14,647 bases of DNA from an uncultured Clostridia bacterium (GTDB taxonomy: Bacteria; Bacillota; Clostridia; UBA1381). The position numbers were made by a program, and so were the translations under genes. The stretch is taken from the NCBI GenBank assembly GCA_934486495.1, contig CAKSPW010000056.1:1-14647 (forward strand), written 5' to 3'. The notes under the pieces were generated by a model. The model was not told the origin of the DNA and ran no database searches. It saw nothing but the letters and a program-made list of their open reading frames with translations. Positions within the stretch are counted from its first letter, which is position 1. Every line of letters begins with the position of its first letter. Positions 1 to 7,918 of this stretch are shown here, piece by piece.

Positions 1-1990
1 TTGTTTTATAAAACTGCGGTATACCGTACTTTTTGCTGACGGAGCGTATATAGCTTACAGCCGTCATAGCCGACTCTTTCATAACATCGCCGAGCTTGCC
101 CGTCAATTCAAGCTTTCCGCTGCCCTGCATGACATTAACCTCTACCGATAATGTATCACCGCCGACAGCCGTCCATGCAAGACCTCTTACTATTCCGACC
201 TCACTGTGACTGTTTTTGCCTTCAAAAGAGTATATTCGCTTGCCGAGCAGCTCGCCGACAGTCGATTTAGATATTCTAAGCGAGCTTTTATTATCCTCTA
301 TATACATTTTTGCAGCGCCCGAAAGCAGCTTAATAAGCACCCTTTCCAGATTTCTGACGCCGGATTCACGCGTATAGTAGTCCACTATCTCACGAATTGC
401 CGCATCGCTTATTGTAACCTTTTTACCCGTCATGCCTGTCTTTTCAAGCGCTTTCGGGAAAAGATGCTTTTTCGCAATCATGAGTTTTTCCTCATCGGTA
501 TATCCCGACAGCTCGATAACATCCATTCTGTCGAGCAAAGGTCTTGATATTGTGCTTAATGTGTTCGCCGTCGTTATAAACATTACATCCGACAAATCAA
601 ACGGAAGTTCAATATAATGGTCGCAAAAAGTACTGTTTTGTTCGGAATCGAGAACCTCTAAAAGCGCCGCTGACGGATCGCCGCGGTAGTCCGCACCTAT
701 TTTATCTATTTCATCGAGCAAAATAAGCGCATTTGAAGAGCCTGCCTGCATAACTGCTTTTATTATACGACCGCACATAGCGCCGATATATGTTTTTCTG
801 TGACCTCTTATATCCGCCTCATCATGGACTCCGCCGAGCGACACTCTTGCATAGCTTCTGCCGACAGCCTTTGCAATTGACTTTACAATTGACGTTTTTC
901 CGACACCGGGAGGCCCGACAAGACATAAAATATTGCTTCCGCGTGCGTTAAAATTACGAACGGCAAGATTTAAAAGAATACTCTCCTTCACCTTGTCCAT
1001 TGCATAATGGTCTTCGTTCAGCACATCTGCGGCATTTTTTATATCGAGGTTTTCCTCCGTTTTTGTATTCCACGGGAGCGAAAGCACCGTATCAAGATGC
1101 GTTCTTATAACTCCGCCCTCGGGATTACCGTATCCCATTTTGGCAAGTCGGTCAACCTCTTTTTTGAGTCTTTTTGTGCTGTTTTCGGATAAGCCGAGCG
1201 CATCTATTTTCTTTATGTACTCCTGCATTTCCTCTGTTTTGCCGTCGCCGTCGCCGAGTTCTTTTTCTATTACCTTTATCTGTTCGTGAAGAAAATACTC
1301 TCTCTGATTTTTGTCTATTCTCTTTTTAACCTCACGGTCAATCTTTTTTTGAAGAGCGATTAAATCGGTTTCCTTTTTAAGAGAAACAATCAAATTCTCC
1401 ATTCGCTCCGTAACATCAATATCACGCAAAACCTGCTGCTTTATCTCAATCGGCAAATTTATCGACAGGTGTGCAATCGTATCCGAAAGTATACTTCCGT
1501 CATTTATCATAAGTATTTTTGCGTAATCGTCCGACAAAAGACGGTTGTTTTCGGCAAAATAGCATTTATACGTTTCCTTAAGCTCACGGACAAGCGCCGG
1601 ATATTTTTCTTCATCCTCACGCTTTATGTAGTCCTCCTCCGTTACTATTTCACCTCTTAAGCATCCGCCGTCAGTGTTACAGCTTTTAACTCTCGCACGA
1701 GTCATGCCCTCTGCAACCACTCTTATAAGTCCGCCGGGGAGCGTCATTGTCTGCGCTATTCGGCACACAACGCCCTCCTCCATGCACGAGAACTCCTCCA
1801 TTATTCCGTTTGTCTTTTCGGCAAGCTCCGACGTGAGAAAAATTATTTTATTCTCCTTTGACGCTTTTTCCACCGCCGCAACCGTCATTTTTCTGCCGGC
1901 GTCAAATGTTATGTTAAGATTGGGAAATGCGACAATTCCGCGCAAAACCGCAATCGGCATTTCCAATGCTTCCAACTGTATATTTTCCAT
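1..1990 (-). CDS. lon: ATP-dependent protease La (Lon), 3' end outside the window
   Basis: Cytoplasmic AAA+ serine protease that unfolds and degrades damaged and regulatory proteins. The first 663 residues are present. Seen in order: an N-terminal LON substrate-binding domain (about residues 10-200, beginning MPIAVLRGIVAFPN), a helical linker with the typical REYFLHEQ stretch (about 231-238), then the ATPase module with Walker A GPPGVGKT (359-366), Walker B LILLDEIDK (422-430) and the RGHRKTYIGAM segment (396-405). The start of the protease domain follows (GLAWTAVGG). The window stops roughly 20 residues before the place where the family has its catalytic serine, so the Ser-Lys dyad cannot be checked. 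The ATG at 1990 follows a GAAGGGAAG ribosome binding site. The gene begins 24 bases after the rarA stop with no visible promoter between, so co-transcription is likely. No frameshift or internal stop seen. Confidence 0.97.
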   Translation of the reverse strand, partial: MENIQLEALEMPIAVLRGIVAFPNLNITFDAGRKMTVAAVEKASKENKIIFLTSELAEKTNGIMEEFSCMEEGVVCRIAQTMTLPGGLIRVVAEGMTRARVKSCNTDGGCLRGEIVTEEDYIKREDEEKYPALVRELKETYKCYFAENNRLLSDDYAKILMINDGSILSDTIAHLSINLPIEIKQQVLRDIDVTERMENLIVSLKKETDLIALQKKIDREVKKRIDKNQREYFLHEQIKVIEKELGDGDGKTEEMQEYIKKIDALGLSENSTKRLKKEVDRLAKMGYGNPEGGVIRTHLDTVLSLPWNTKTEENLDIKNAADVLNEDHYAMDKVKESILLNLAVRNFNARGSNILCLVGPPGVGKTSIVKSIAKAVGRSYARVSLGGVHDEADIRGHRKTYIGAMCGRIIKAVMQAGSSNALILLDEIDKIGADYRGDPSAALLEVLDSEQNSTFCDHYIELPFDLSDVMFITTANTLSTISRPLLDRMDVIELSGYTDEEKLMIAKKHLFPKALEKTGMTGKKVTISDAAIREIVDYYTRESGVRNLERVLIKLLSGAAKMYIEDNKSSLRISKSTVGELLGKRIYSFEGKNSHSEVGIVRGLAWTAVGGDTLSVEVNVMQGSGKLELTGKLGDVMKESAMTAVSYIRSVSKKYGIPQFYKT

Positions 1991-2014
1991 AGGTCTTCCC
2001 TTCTTGTATATATT

Positions 2015-3289
2015 TTATTTTCTGTGCTCCGATTTTATCGTATCCCAATACTTCTTTGCCGCTGCTTCGTTTTTGTTTTCGCCGGGGATATAGAACTTCG
2101 TGTCCTTTATATTATCGGGCAAATACTGCTGCGGTACGTAATGATTTTTAAAGCTGTGCGGATACTTGTATTCCGTTCCGTGACCAAGCTTTTTTGCACC
2201 GCCGTAATGCGAATCCTTAAGATGTGACGGAATTTCTCCGGTATCGATATTCGAAAGCGACTGCATAGCCGAGTCTATTGCACCGATTGCCGAGTTTGAC
2301 TTAGGCGACGTTGCAATAAGAATAACAGCCTCCGCAAGCGGTATTCTCGCCTCAGGCATACCGAGCATAAGCGCACTGTCAGCCGCCGCCTTGGCAACCA
2401 TCAGCGCCTGCGGATAGGCAAGTCCCACATCCTCTGCCGCACAAACGAGCATTCTCCTTATAGCGCTTTGCATATCTCCGCCGTCAAGAAGTCTTGCAAG
2501 ATAGTAAACCGCCGCATCGGGGTCGGAGCCCCGCATTGATTTTTGGAATGCGCTGAGGATATCATAATGGCTGTCACCGTCACGGTCAAATCGCATTGAT
2601 TTTTTCTGCGTCGCCTGCGTGGCGGTATCGAGCGTTATTTTGATTTTTCCGTTTTTATCCGGTACGGACGCAAGCGCCGATACCTCAAGACTGTTAAGCG
2701 CCTTTCGTATATCTCCTCCGGCGGTGTTTGCTATGTGAGATATTACTCCGTCCTCTATCTGCAAATCCTTATAATCATTTTCCTTAAGAATTCCGACCGC
2801 ACGCAAAAGCGCCTTTTCTATATTCTCCGGCGACAGCGGTTTAAACTCAAACACAACACTTCTCGAAAGCACGGCATTGTAAATATAAAAGTACGGATTT
2901 TCCGTTGTGCTTGCAATAAGCGTTATTTTCCCGTTTTCCATAAATTCAAGAAGCGACTGCTGCTGCTTTTTGTTAAAATGCTGTATCTCGTCAAGGTACA
3001 AAAGCACGCCGTTCATTGCCATAATGCTGTCAAGAGATTTTACAATATCTTTTATATCGGACACCGACGCCGTTGTTGCGTTTAAACGATGAATTTGCTT
3101 TCCCGTCCTTGCGGCAATGATATTTGCAATTGTCGTCTTCCCGACCCCCGACGGGCCATAGAAAATCATGTTCGGAATATCGTTTTTTTCTATTATATTT
3201 CGGAGAATTTTGCCTTCTCCTATCAAATGCTCCTGACCGAACACATCATCGAGATTCATCGGTCTTATTCTGTCTGCAAGAGGATTCAT
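2015..3289 (-). CDS. rarA: Replication-associated recombination protein A (RarA/MgsA), AAA+ ATPase
   Basis: RarA is a clamp-loader-like ATPase that acts at stalled or broken replication forks together with SSB and the recombination machinery. The 424-residue length fits the family. Seen: the N-terminal signature MNPLADRIRP and FGQEHLIG, Walker A GPSGVGKTT (45-53), Walker B LLYLDEIQHF (96-105), sensor-1 region STTENP (127-132), an arginine-finger candidate LSRS (141-144), the sensor-2 type GGDIRKALNSLE, then the MgsA C-terminal domain with HYGGAKKLGHG and the QQYLPD motif near the end. The ATG at 3289 has GGAGTTAAAGGA upstream. It lies 30 bases after the TPR gene stop and 24 bases before lon, inside one leftward run of genes. 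The link with lon is by position only; a joint stress role is inference. Confidence 0.96.
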   Translation of the reverse strand: MNPLADRIRPMNLDDVFGQEHLIGEGKILRNIIEKNDIPNMIFYGPSGVGKTTIANIIAARTGKQIHRLNATTASVSDIKDIVKSLDSIMAMNGVLLYLDEIQHFNKKQQQSLLEFMENGKITLIASTTENPYFYIYNAVLSRSVVFEFKPLSPENIEKALLRAVGILKENDYKDLQIEDGVISHIANTAGGDIRKALNSLEVSALASVPDKNGKIKITLDTATQATQKKSMRFDRDGDSHYDILSAFQKSMRGSDPDAAVYYLARLLDGGDMQSAIRRMLVCAAEDVGLAYPQALMVAKAAADSALMLGMPEARIPLAEAVILIATSPKSNSAIGAIDSAMQSLSNIDTGEIPSHLKDSHYGGAKKLGHGTEYKYPHSFKNHYVPQQYLPDNIKDTKFYIPGENKNEAAAKKYWDTIKSEHRK

Positions 3290-3319
3290 TTATCCTTTAA
3301 CTCCCTTCGCAAAACTCTT

Positions 3320-4132
3320 TTATTCAGCTCCTAGCTCTCTGCAAAGCTCTCCAACCTCTTTTTCGGAAACCGTTGTCATAAAGCTTCTTGTACAATCCTT
3401 TATTTTTGACGCAAGTTCTCTTGCCTTATCTCTGTTACCGAGCTTTAAATAAGCGGCCGCACCGTGATAAAAAGCCTCAACAAACTGCGGATGTTCCTCG
3501 CAAAGCTTATCCGAAAGCTCCGCTGCTCTTTTGTAATCTCCCTCTCTTAGGCAGCATACTATAAGGTTGTCGACATTATCACGGTTATCGCTGTCATAAT
3601 CGTATGCCTTCTCGCAATGCTCCGTCGTTTCCTTAAGCGGAATATCACTTTTAAGAAGCATGAGGTATCCCAAAAGACAATATGTATTCGACGTTACATA
3701 GCCATCGTCATAAAAAAGCTCCTTTGCCTCCTCGTATGCCTCATCAACTCTGTCGGTTTTGCTGTAAATAAGGCATCTTGTCTGCTTTGCCGCACGCTTC
3801 AGCTCCTGCGTAACACGCATCGATAAAATGTTGTCAACAATTTTCTCTGCCTCCTCCGTATTGCCCGTGCGTAAAAGCGCCTGTGCATATGAAATGTCAA
3901 CCTCATATTTTCTGTTTTTTGAGTTGTAAGCTTTTTTGTAGTACTTCATTGCCTCATCATAATTCTTTTTTGCAAACTCCGCATTTGCTCTGCCGAGATT
4001 AATTTTCCATCCGTAAAACAGCCAGACAAAAAATATTTCCAAAACGCTGCATACAATACCCAATACAATACTTGCTTTATACGCAAACACAAGCACGGCG
4101 CATAAAGCCGCAAAAACCAATAAAGAACCCAT
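3320..4132 (-). CDS. Membrane-anchored tetratricopeptide-repeat protein, function unknown
   Basis: A 270-residue protein that I cannot assign to a named family. The first 41 residues are strongly hydrophobic and read as two closely spaced membrane segments (about 2-18 and 21-41) with almost no loop. The rest is soluble and helical, with TPR-like repeats: about 45-75 (ANAEFAKKNYDEAMKYYKKA), about 78-107 (YAQALLRTGNTEEAEKIV) and two more after residue 180 (LREGDYKRAAELSDKL and GAAAYLKLGNRDKARELA). Such proteins usually serve as membrane-tethered binding scaffolds; the partner is not evident. The ATG at 4132 has AAGGGAG upstream with a rather long spacing of 11 bases. A 127-base gap separates it from asnS, and rarA follows after 30 bases, so it is most tightly linked to rarA and lon. 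Confidence 0.88.
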   Translation of the reverse strand: MGSLLVFAALCAVLVFAYKASIVLGIVCSVLEIFFVWLFYGWKINLGRANAEFAKKNYDEAMKYYKKAYNSKNRKYEVDISYAQALLRTGNTEEAEKIVDNILSMRVTQELKRAAKQTRCLIYSKTDRVDEAYEEAKELFYDDGYVTSNTYCLLGYLMLLKSDIPLKETTEHCEKAYDYDSDNRDNVDNLIVCCLREGDYKRAAELSDKLCEEHPQFVEAFYHGAAAYLKLGNRDKARELASKIKDCTRSFMTTVSEKEVGELCRELGAE

Positions 4133-4184
4133 ATCAAAACAATCTCCCTTAATTTAAAATTACCCGTAATATACAAATAAAGGA

Positions 4185-4244
4185 GCCGCCGCGGGATATT
4201 GAGGCGGCGTAAAACACGCCCCCTGCAATCCATGTACCGCCCGC
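4185..4244. repeat. GC-rich element with competing inverted repeats between asnS and the TPR gene
   Basis: This patch is much richer in G+C than the AT-rich flanks. GCCGCC (4185-4190) can pair with GGCGGC (4203-4208) across a 12-base loop. GGCGT (4206-4210) can instead pair with ACGCC (4216-4220) across five bases, and the two hairpins share 4206-4208, so they exclude each other. GCGGG (4191-4195) can also pair with CCCGC (4240-4244). On the transcribed strand the hairpin is followed by TCCTTTATTTG rather than a run of T, so it is not a classical terminator. It could be a dispersed palindromic repeat, an RNA processing or stability element, or an attenuator setting TPR-rarA-lon expression below asnS. 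Only the pairing is seen; any function is inference. Confidence 0.45.
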
Positions 4245-4259
4245 AACAGTTCCTTTTGA

Positions 4260-5651
4260 TTAAAATTCGGCAGTTCCGACCGTTCTCGGGAACGGCAATA
4301 CGTCACGAATATTTCCCATGCCCGTAATGTACATAACGGCACGTTCAAAACCGAGACCGAAGCCCGAATGCTTATTTGTTCCGTATTTTCTCAAATCCAT
4401 GTACCATGAATAATCCTCGGGCTTGAGACCAAGCTCGCAAATTCTGTTCATAAGAACATCATAGTTTTCTTCTCTCTGACTGCCGCCTATTATCTCACCT
4501 ATGCCCGGAACAAGCAAGTCCATTGCGGCAACCGTCTTTCCGTCATCATTTTGCTTCATATAAAAAGCCTTGATTTCTTTCGGATAATCCGTCACGAAAA
4601 CAGGTCTTTTAAATACCGTTTCGGTAAGATAACGTTCATGCTCCGTCTGCAAATCGCTTCCCCACTCAACAGGGTAATCAAATTCCGAATTATTCTTTGA
4701 AAGAATTTCAATAGCCTCCGTATACGTTACGTGCGCAAAGTCGTTATCGACAACGTTATGAAGTCTTTCCATAAGTCCCTTGTCGATAAAGTTATTGAAA
4801 AATTCCATTTCCTCGGGCGCATTTTCAAGGCAATAGTTAATTATATACTTAAGCATATCCTCCGCAAGCGCCATATCGTCACCGAGCTCTGCAAAAGCAA
4901 TTTCCGGCTCAATCATCCAAAATTCAGCCGCATGACGAGTCGTATTTGAGTTTTCGGCTCTGAATGTCGGGCCGAATGTGTAAACATTTCTAAATGCCAT
5001 GCAAAATGTTTCAACATTAAGCTGACCGCTTACCGTCAGGTTTGTGCTCTTTCCAAAGAAATCCTTTGAATAATCAACCGTACCGTCCTCGTTTTTGGGG
5101 ATATTATCCATATCGAGAGTGGTTACCTTAAACATCTCGCCCGCACCCTCACAGTCGCTGCCTGTAATGAGCGGTGTGTGAACGTAAACAAAGCCTCTTT
5201 CGTTAAAGAACTTATGAATTGCATAGGCAATCATTGAACGAACTCTGAAAACAGCCTCAAACGTATTTGTTCTCGGTCTTAAATGAGCAATCGTTCTTAA
5301 ATACTCAAAGCTGTGACGTTTTTTCTGAAGCGGATAATCGGGAGTAGACTTACCCTCAACCTCAATTGTCTCCGCCTTTAACTCAAATGGCTGTTTTGCT
5401 TCAGGAGTTAAAACCAGCACTCCCGTAACACGAATTGCCGAACCCACATTAAGCTTTGAAATTTCAGCATAATTGTCAAGCTTTTCATCCTCCATAACAA
5501 TCTGGAGATTTTTGAAAAAGCTTCCGTCGTTAAGCTCTATAAATCCAAAATTCTTTGACGCACGAATTGTGCGCACCCATCCCGATACGGTAATTTTACC
5601 GTCGGAATACTTATCGGTATTTCTGAACAAATCCTTAATTAAAGCATCCAT
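4260..5651 (-). CDS. asnS: Asparaginyl-tRNA synthetase
   Basis: Class II (subclass IIb) synthetase that attaches asparagine to tRNA-Asn. The 463-residue length is that of the bacterial enzyme. Seen: the N-terminal OB-fold anticodon-binding domain (about 18-98, ITVSGWVRTIRASKNFGFIE), the motif 1 region FVYVHTPLITGSDCEGAGEMF (about 154-174), motif 2 FRAENSNTTRHAAEFWMIEPE (230-250), in which the AE-to-IEPE pattern is typical of AsnRS rather than AspRS, and motif 3 GFGLGFERAV near residues 431-440 followed by GMGNIRDVLPFPR. The ATG at 5651 has GAAAGGA nine bases upstream. The gene follows asnA by 28 bases, so the enzyme making asparagine and the enzyme charging it are co-expressed. No T-box leader precedes either gene. 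Confidence 0.98.
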   Translation of the reverse strand: MDALIKDLFRNTDKYSDGKITVSGWVRTIRASKNFGFIELNDGSFFKNLQIVMEDEKLDNYAEISKLNVGSAIRVTGVLVLTPEAKQPFELKAETIEVEGKSTPDYPLQKKRHSFEYLRTIAHLRPRTNTFEAVFRVRSMIAYAIHKFFNERGFVYVHTPLITGSDCEGAGEMFKVTTLDMDNIPKNEDGTVDYSKDFFGKSTNLTVSGQLNVETFCMAFRNVYTFGPTFRAENSNTTRHAAEFWMIEPEIAFAELGDDMALAEDMLKYIINYCLENAPEEMEFFNNFIDKGLMERLHNVVDNDFAHVTYTEAIEILSKNNSEFDYPVEWGSDLQTEHERYLTETVFKRPVFVTDYPKEIKAFYMKQNDDGKTVAAMDLLVPGIGEIIGGSQREENYDVLMNRICELGLKPEDYSWYMDLRKYGTNKHSGFGLGFERAVMYITGMGNIRDVLPFPRTVGTAEF

Positions 5652-5679
5652 TTTATTTTATCCTTTCATATGTGAAAAT

Positions 5680-6684
5680 TTACAGCAATTCTATGCCGTG
5701 CTTTTTGCATTCTTCAATCATTTCAGCGCTCCATACGGATGACTGTACCTCACCTATGTGCGCTTTGCCGAGCATAAGCATACAAATTCTTGACTGACCT
5801 ATTCCGCCGCCTATCGTATACGGCAGACTTCCGTTTAAAATTGACTTATGAAAATCCATTTCGAGTCTATCCTCGGCATTGGCGGCTCTGCACTGGGAAA
5901 CAAGCGAATTTTCATCAACCCTAATTCCCATACTTGATAACTCCATAACGGTATCAAGGAGCGGATAGTAAACGAGTATATCGCCGTTTAAATCCCAATC
6001 GTCATAATCGGGGGCTCTGCCGTCATGCTTTTTTCCGTTTGACAGAGTTTTTCCTATCTGCATAAGAAATACCGCTTTTTCTTTTTTAACAATTTCATAC
6101 TCACGCTGTTTTGCGTTTAAGCCGGGATACATATCAAGAAGCTCCTGACTTGTTACAAACGTTATATCCTCCGGAAGTTCAAGAGAGCATATTCCGTACT
6201 TGTCGGCAACTTTTTGTGATGTTTCGCGAATTGCCGCATAAATCGTTTTAACCGTTTCCGTCAAAGTTTCCGTGCGTCTGTCCTCTTTGGAAATAACCTT
6301 TTCCCAATCCCACTGGTCAACGTACATCGAGTGAAGATTGTCAAGAACTTCTTCATCACGTCTTATAGCGTTCATATCCGTATAAATTCCGTCACCGAGA
6401 TTATACCCGAATCTGCCGAGCGTAAGTCTTTTCCATTTTGCAAGAGAATGAACTATTTCAAGCTTTGAGCCTCCGATAGGCGGTGCGTCAAAGGATACCG
6501 GGCGTTCCGTTCCGTTTAAATTATCGTTTATGCCGGTTTCGGGACGAACAAAAAGCGGAGCCGTTACACGATTCAGATTAAGTGCAGAGGCAAGCTTCAG
6601 CTGAAATGTATCCTTTACAAATTTGATTGCCTCCTGCGTTCGGCGCAGGTCAAGGCTCTGTTTATAGTTTTGCGGAATTATCAT
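5680..6684 (-). CDS. asnA: Aspartate-ammonia ligase (ammonia-dependent asparagine synthetase A)
   Basis: Makes asparagine from aspartate, ammonia and ATP with release of AMP and pyrophosphate. At 334 residues it matches the AsnA family (E. coli AsnA 330), which shares its fold with class II synthetases and has no glutaminase domain, unlike AsnB. Family blocks seen: LFVRPETGINDNLNGTERPV (about 44-63), HSLAKWKR (79-86), YTDMNAIRRDE (101-111), SMYVDQWDWE (119-128) and the C-terminal GGGIGQSRICMLML (292-305). The ATG at 6684 has GAGAGG ten bases upstream. It lies 40 bases after the DUF896 gene and 28 bases before asnS, so it is probably transcribed from the promoter at 6968-6940. Confidence 0.98.
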   Translation of the reverse strand: MIIPQNYKQSLDLRRTQEAIKFVKDTFQLKLASALNLNRVTAPLFVRPETGINDNLNGTERPVSFDAPPIGGSKLEIVHSLAKWKRLTLGRFGYNLGDGIYTDMNAIRRDEEVLDNLHSMYVDQWDWEKVISKEDRRTETLTETVKTIYAAIRETSQKVADKYGICSLELPEDITFVTSQELLDMYPGLNAKQREYEIVKKEKAVFLMQIGKTLSNGKKHDGRAPDYDDWDLNGDILVYYPLLDTVMELSSMGIRVDENSLVSQCRAANAEDRLEMDFHKSILNGSLPYTIGGGIGQSRICMLMLGKAHIGEVQSSVWSAEMIEECKKHGIELL

Positions 6685-6724
6685 AATATTTTTTCCTCTC
6701 TTTTATCAATCTTAATAAGGGTAA

Positions 6725-6892
6725 TCAGTCTTTAAATTCTATGCTGTCGAGCGTTCTTTTAAAATCATTTCTGATTGCCGCAAGATATTCGCATCTCAAA
6801 GCCTGACGTTCATCCTTTTCCTCATCCGTAAGCTCTCTTTCTCTCGAAAGATGTGAAAGCTCATTTATTCTATCGATTTTTTTCCTATCCAA
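6725..6892 (-). CDS. DUF896 (YnzC/UPF0291) family small protein, TTG start
   Basis: A 55-residue highly charged protein with the look of the DUF896 family: an N-terminal KIDRINELSHL helix, the acidic turn ELTDEEKDERQALR, then EYLAAIRNDFKRTLDSIEF. B. subtilis YnzC is the best-known member and folds as a small helical hairpin; the biochemical role is unknown. The start is TTG at 6892, chosen because GGGAGGG ends six bases before it. An in-frame TTG two codons upstream abuts the ribosome binding site and is too close. It is the first gene after the promoter at 6968-6940 and sits 40 bases ahead of asnA, so it appears to head the asnA-asnS transcript. Identification is from recognised sequence pattern, not a database search. 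Confidence 0.88.
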   Translation of the reverse strand: MDRKKIDRINELSHLSRERELTDEEKDERQALRCEYLAAIRNDFKRTLDSIEFKD

Positions 6893-6913
6893 TGCCAACC
6901 CTCCCGACAGTTT

Positions 6914-7015
6914 TAAAAAGCTTTTCGGTTTTACTATTTATTATACTACTATCCGACCTTTTTTTCAAGATATATTTTAAAAAATTCATTATTTTTAACA
7001 TAAAAAGCTTTCGGT
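6914..7015. repeat. Imperfect direct repeat flanking the DUF896-asnA promoter
   Basis: Read on the plus strand, TAAAAAGCTTTTCGGT (6914-6929) and TAAAAAGCTTTCGGT (7001-7015) are the same word apart from one T. One copy lies in the short leader and the other about 33 bases upstream of the -35 box, so the pair straddles the promoter with about 87 bases between centres. They could be a pair of regulator sites. The upstream copy could instead belong to the 3' end of the metallophosphoesterase transcript, where CTTTTT follows a weak stem. The duplication is seen directly; a role is speculation. Confidence 0.35.
6940..6968 (-). promoter_or_regulatory. Sigma-A promoter for the DUF896-asnA-asnS unit
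   Basis: Reading leftward, TTGAAA (6968-6963) is followed by exactly 17 bases and then a perfect TATAAT (6945-6940). Transcription should begin near 6933, giving a leader of about 40 bases before the TTG start at 6892. That is far too short for a T-box or other large riboswitch. It is the only strong promoter seen ahead of the 6892-1 gene run. Confidence 0.85.
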
Positions 7016-7052
7016 CGGTAGTCGTTTTATACGTTCTGACCGCAAAGTGTGG

Positions 7053-7886
7053 TTATTTCTTACTTTCAAGCGTTACAATAACAAGCTCCGGCCTGTTAAA
7101 AACCCTTGGAAACGGTGTGGGATTTCCGAGTCCTCTGCTTACAATCATGACGGTATTATCAATTTCATAGCGTCCGCCGAAATATTTTGGAAAAAGAAAG
7201 CTCTCTCCGCCCGAAAGCGATGATTTCGGTGCCGCAAGACCGCCGACAAACGGTATACGGACGTGACCGCCGTGCATATGCCCCGACAGTACAACGTCAA
7301 AACCGAACCCGGAAAACTCATCTATAAGATTTGCACGGTGAAACAAAAGAATATCAAAGCCATCACAGTTGCCGAGCTTGTCTGCCGAGCTTTTTATATA
7401 ATCCGATACTCTTTTCTGCTCGCACGAAAACGGATCGTCAATTCCGGCTATGGAGATTTTATCCTCGCCCCGCCTTAAATAAACTCTTTCTCCGTGCAAA
7501 AATTCAGCGCCGACAGCCTTCATATCCTTTTCCATTTTTTCATAGTCGGCACGCCAAAGGTCATGGTTTCCCGTAACCATAAACACAGGCGATATTTCAC
7601 AAAGTCTTTCTACAAGAGAAAGCGCCGGCAAATAATCGCCCTCATCATCTGCCATATCTCCGGTACACACAATTATATCCGGCTTTTCACCCCGGACTTC
7701 CTCAACAAGACCGGGAATAAAATCATTGTGATAATCGGACAAATGCGCTATTTTAAATCCGTCAAAGCTTTCGGGCAGATTATATGACGTGACGGTTTCT
7801 CTCGTTATTTCAAGCCGATTGTCAAGTCCTTTTATAGCCGCAAATGTTCCCGCCGCAAGCAATGCTCCCTTAAACAGCTTTTTCAT
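7053..7886 (-). CDS. YkuE/YaeI-like calcineurin-type metallophosphoesterase
   Basis: A 277-residue dinuclear-metal phosphoesterase. The metal-binding blocks are complete and in order: LSDYH (49-53, Asp51 and His53), TGDMAD (75-80, Asp77), TGNHD (105-109), LFH (181-183) and SGHMHGGH (201-208, His203 and His205). The first 20 residues (KKLFKGALLAAGTFAAIKG) are basic then moderately hydrophobic, which suggests a membrane anchor or export signal. No twin-arginine pair is present, unlike B. subtilis YkuE. Relatives act on lipid or cell-wall phosphates, but the substrate cannot be read from sequence. The ATG at 7886 has GGGAGGA upstream, 32 bases after the thyA stop. It is the last gene of the ABC-F unit; no convincing terminator follows. 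Confidence 0.9.
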   Translation of the reverse strand: MKKLFKGALLAAGTFAAIKGLDNRLEITRETVTSYNLPESFDGFKIAHLSDYHNDFIPGLVEEVRGEKPDIIVCTGDMADDEGDYLPALSLVERLCEISPVFMVTGNHDLWRADYEKMEKDMKAVGAEFLHGERVYLRRGEDKISIAGIDDPFSCEQKRVSDYIKSSADKLGNCDGFDILLFHRANLIDEFSGFGFDVVLSGHMHGGHVRIPFVGGLAAPKSSLSGGESFLFPKYFGGRYEIDNTVMIVSRGLGNPTPFPRVFNRPELVIVTLESKK

Positions 7887-7918
7887 TTAAATCCTCCCAC
7901 TCGCTTCAGGCGCTGATT

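Noticed and set aside
1674..2093. 139-residue rightward open frame opposite lon
   Set aside because: Antisense to the well-supported Lon N-terminus and the rarA end; no promoter or ribosome binding site.
2735..3085. 116-residue rightward open frame opposite rarA
   Set aside because: Antisense to the RarA ATPase core; arginine- and cysteine-rich composition typical of a reverse frame.
4160..4348. Small leftward reading frame spanning the asnS end and the structured gap
   Set aside because: It begins inside asnS in another frame, lacks a ribosome binding site and has no protein-like pattern; the gap is better described as inverted repeats.
6685..6935. T-box riboswitch ahead of asnA
   Set aside because: The leader from the predicted start is about 40 bases and the rest is coding (DUF896). 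No room for a specifier loop or antiterminator.
6990..7040. Intrinsic terminator after the metallophosphoesterase
   Set aside because: Only a 5-base stem (CGGTC/GACCG) with a loop of about 21 bases can be drawn before CTTTTT, which is too weak to call.
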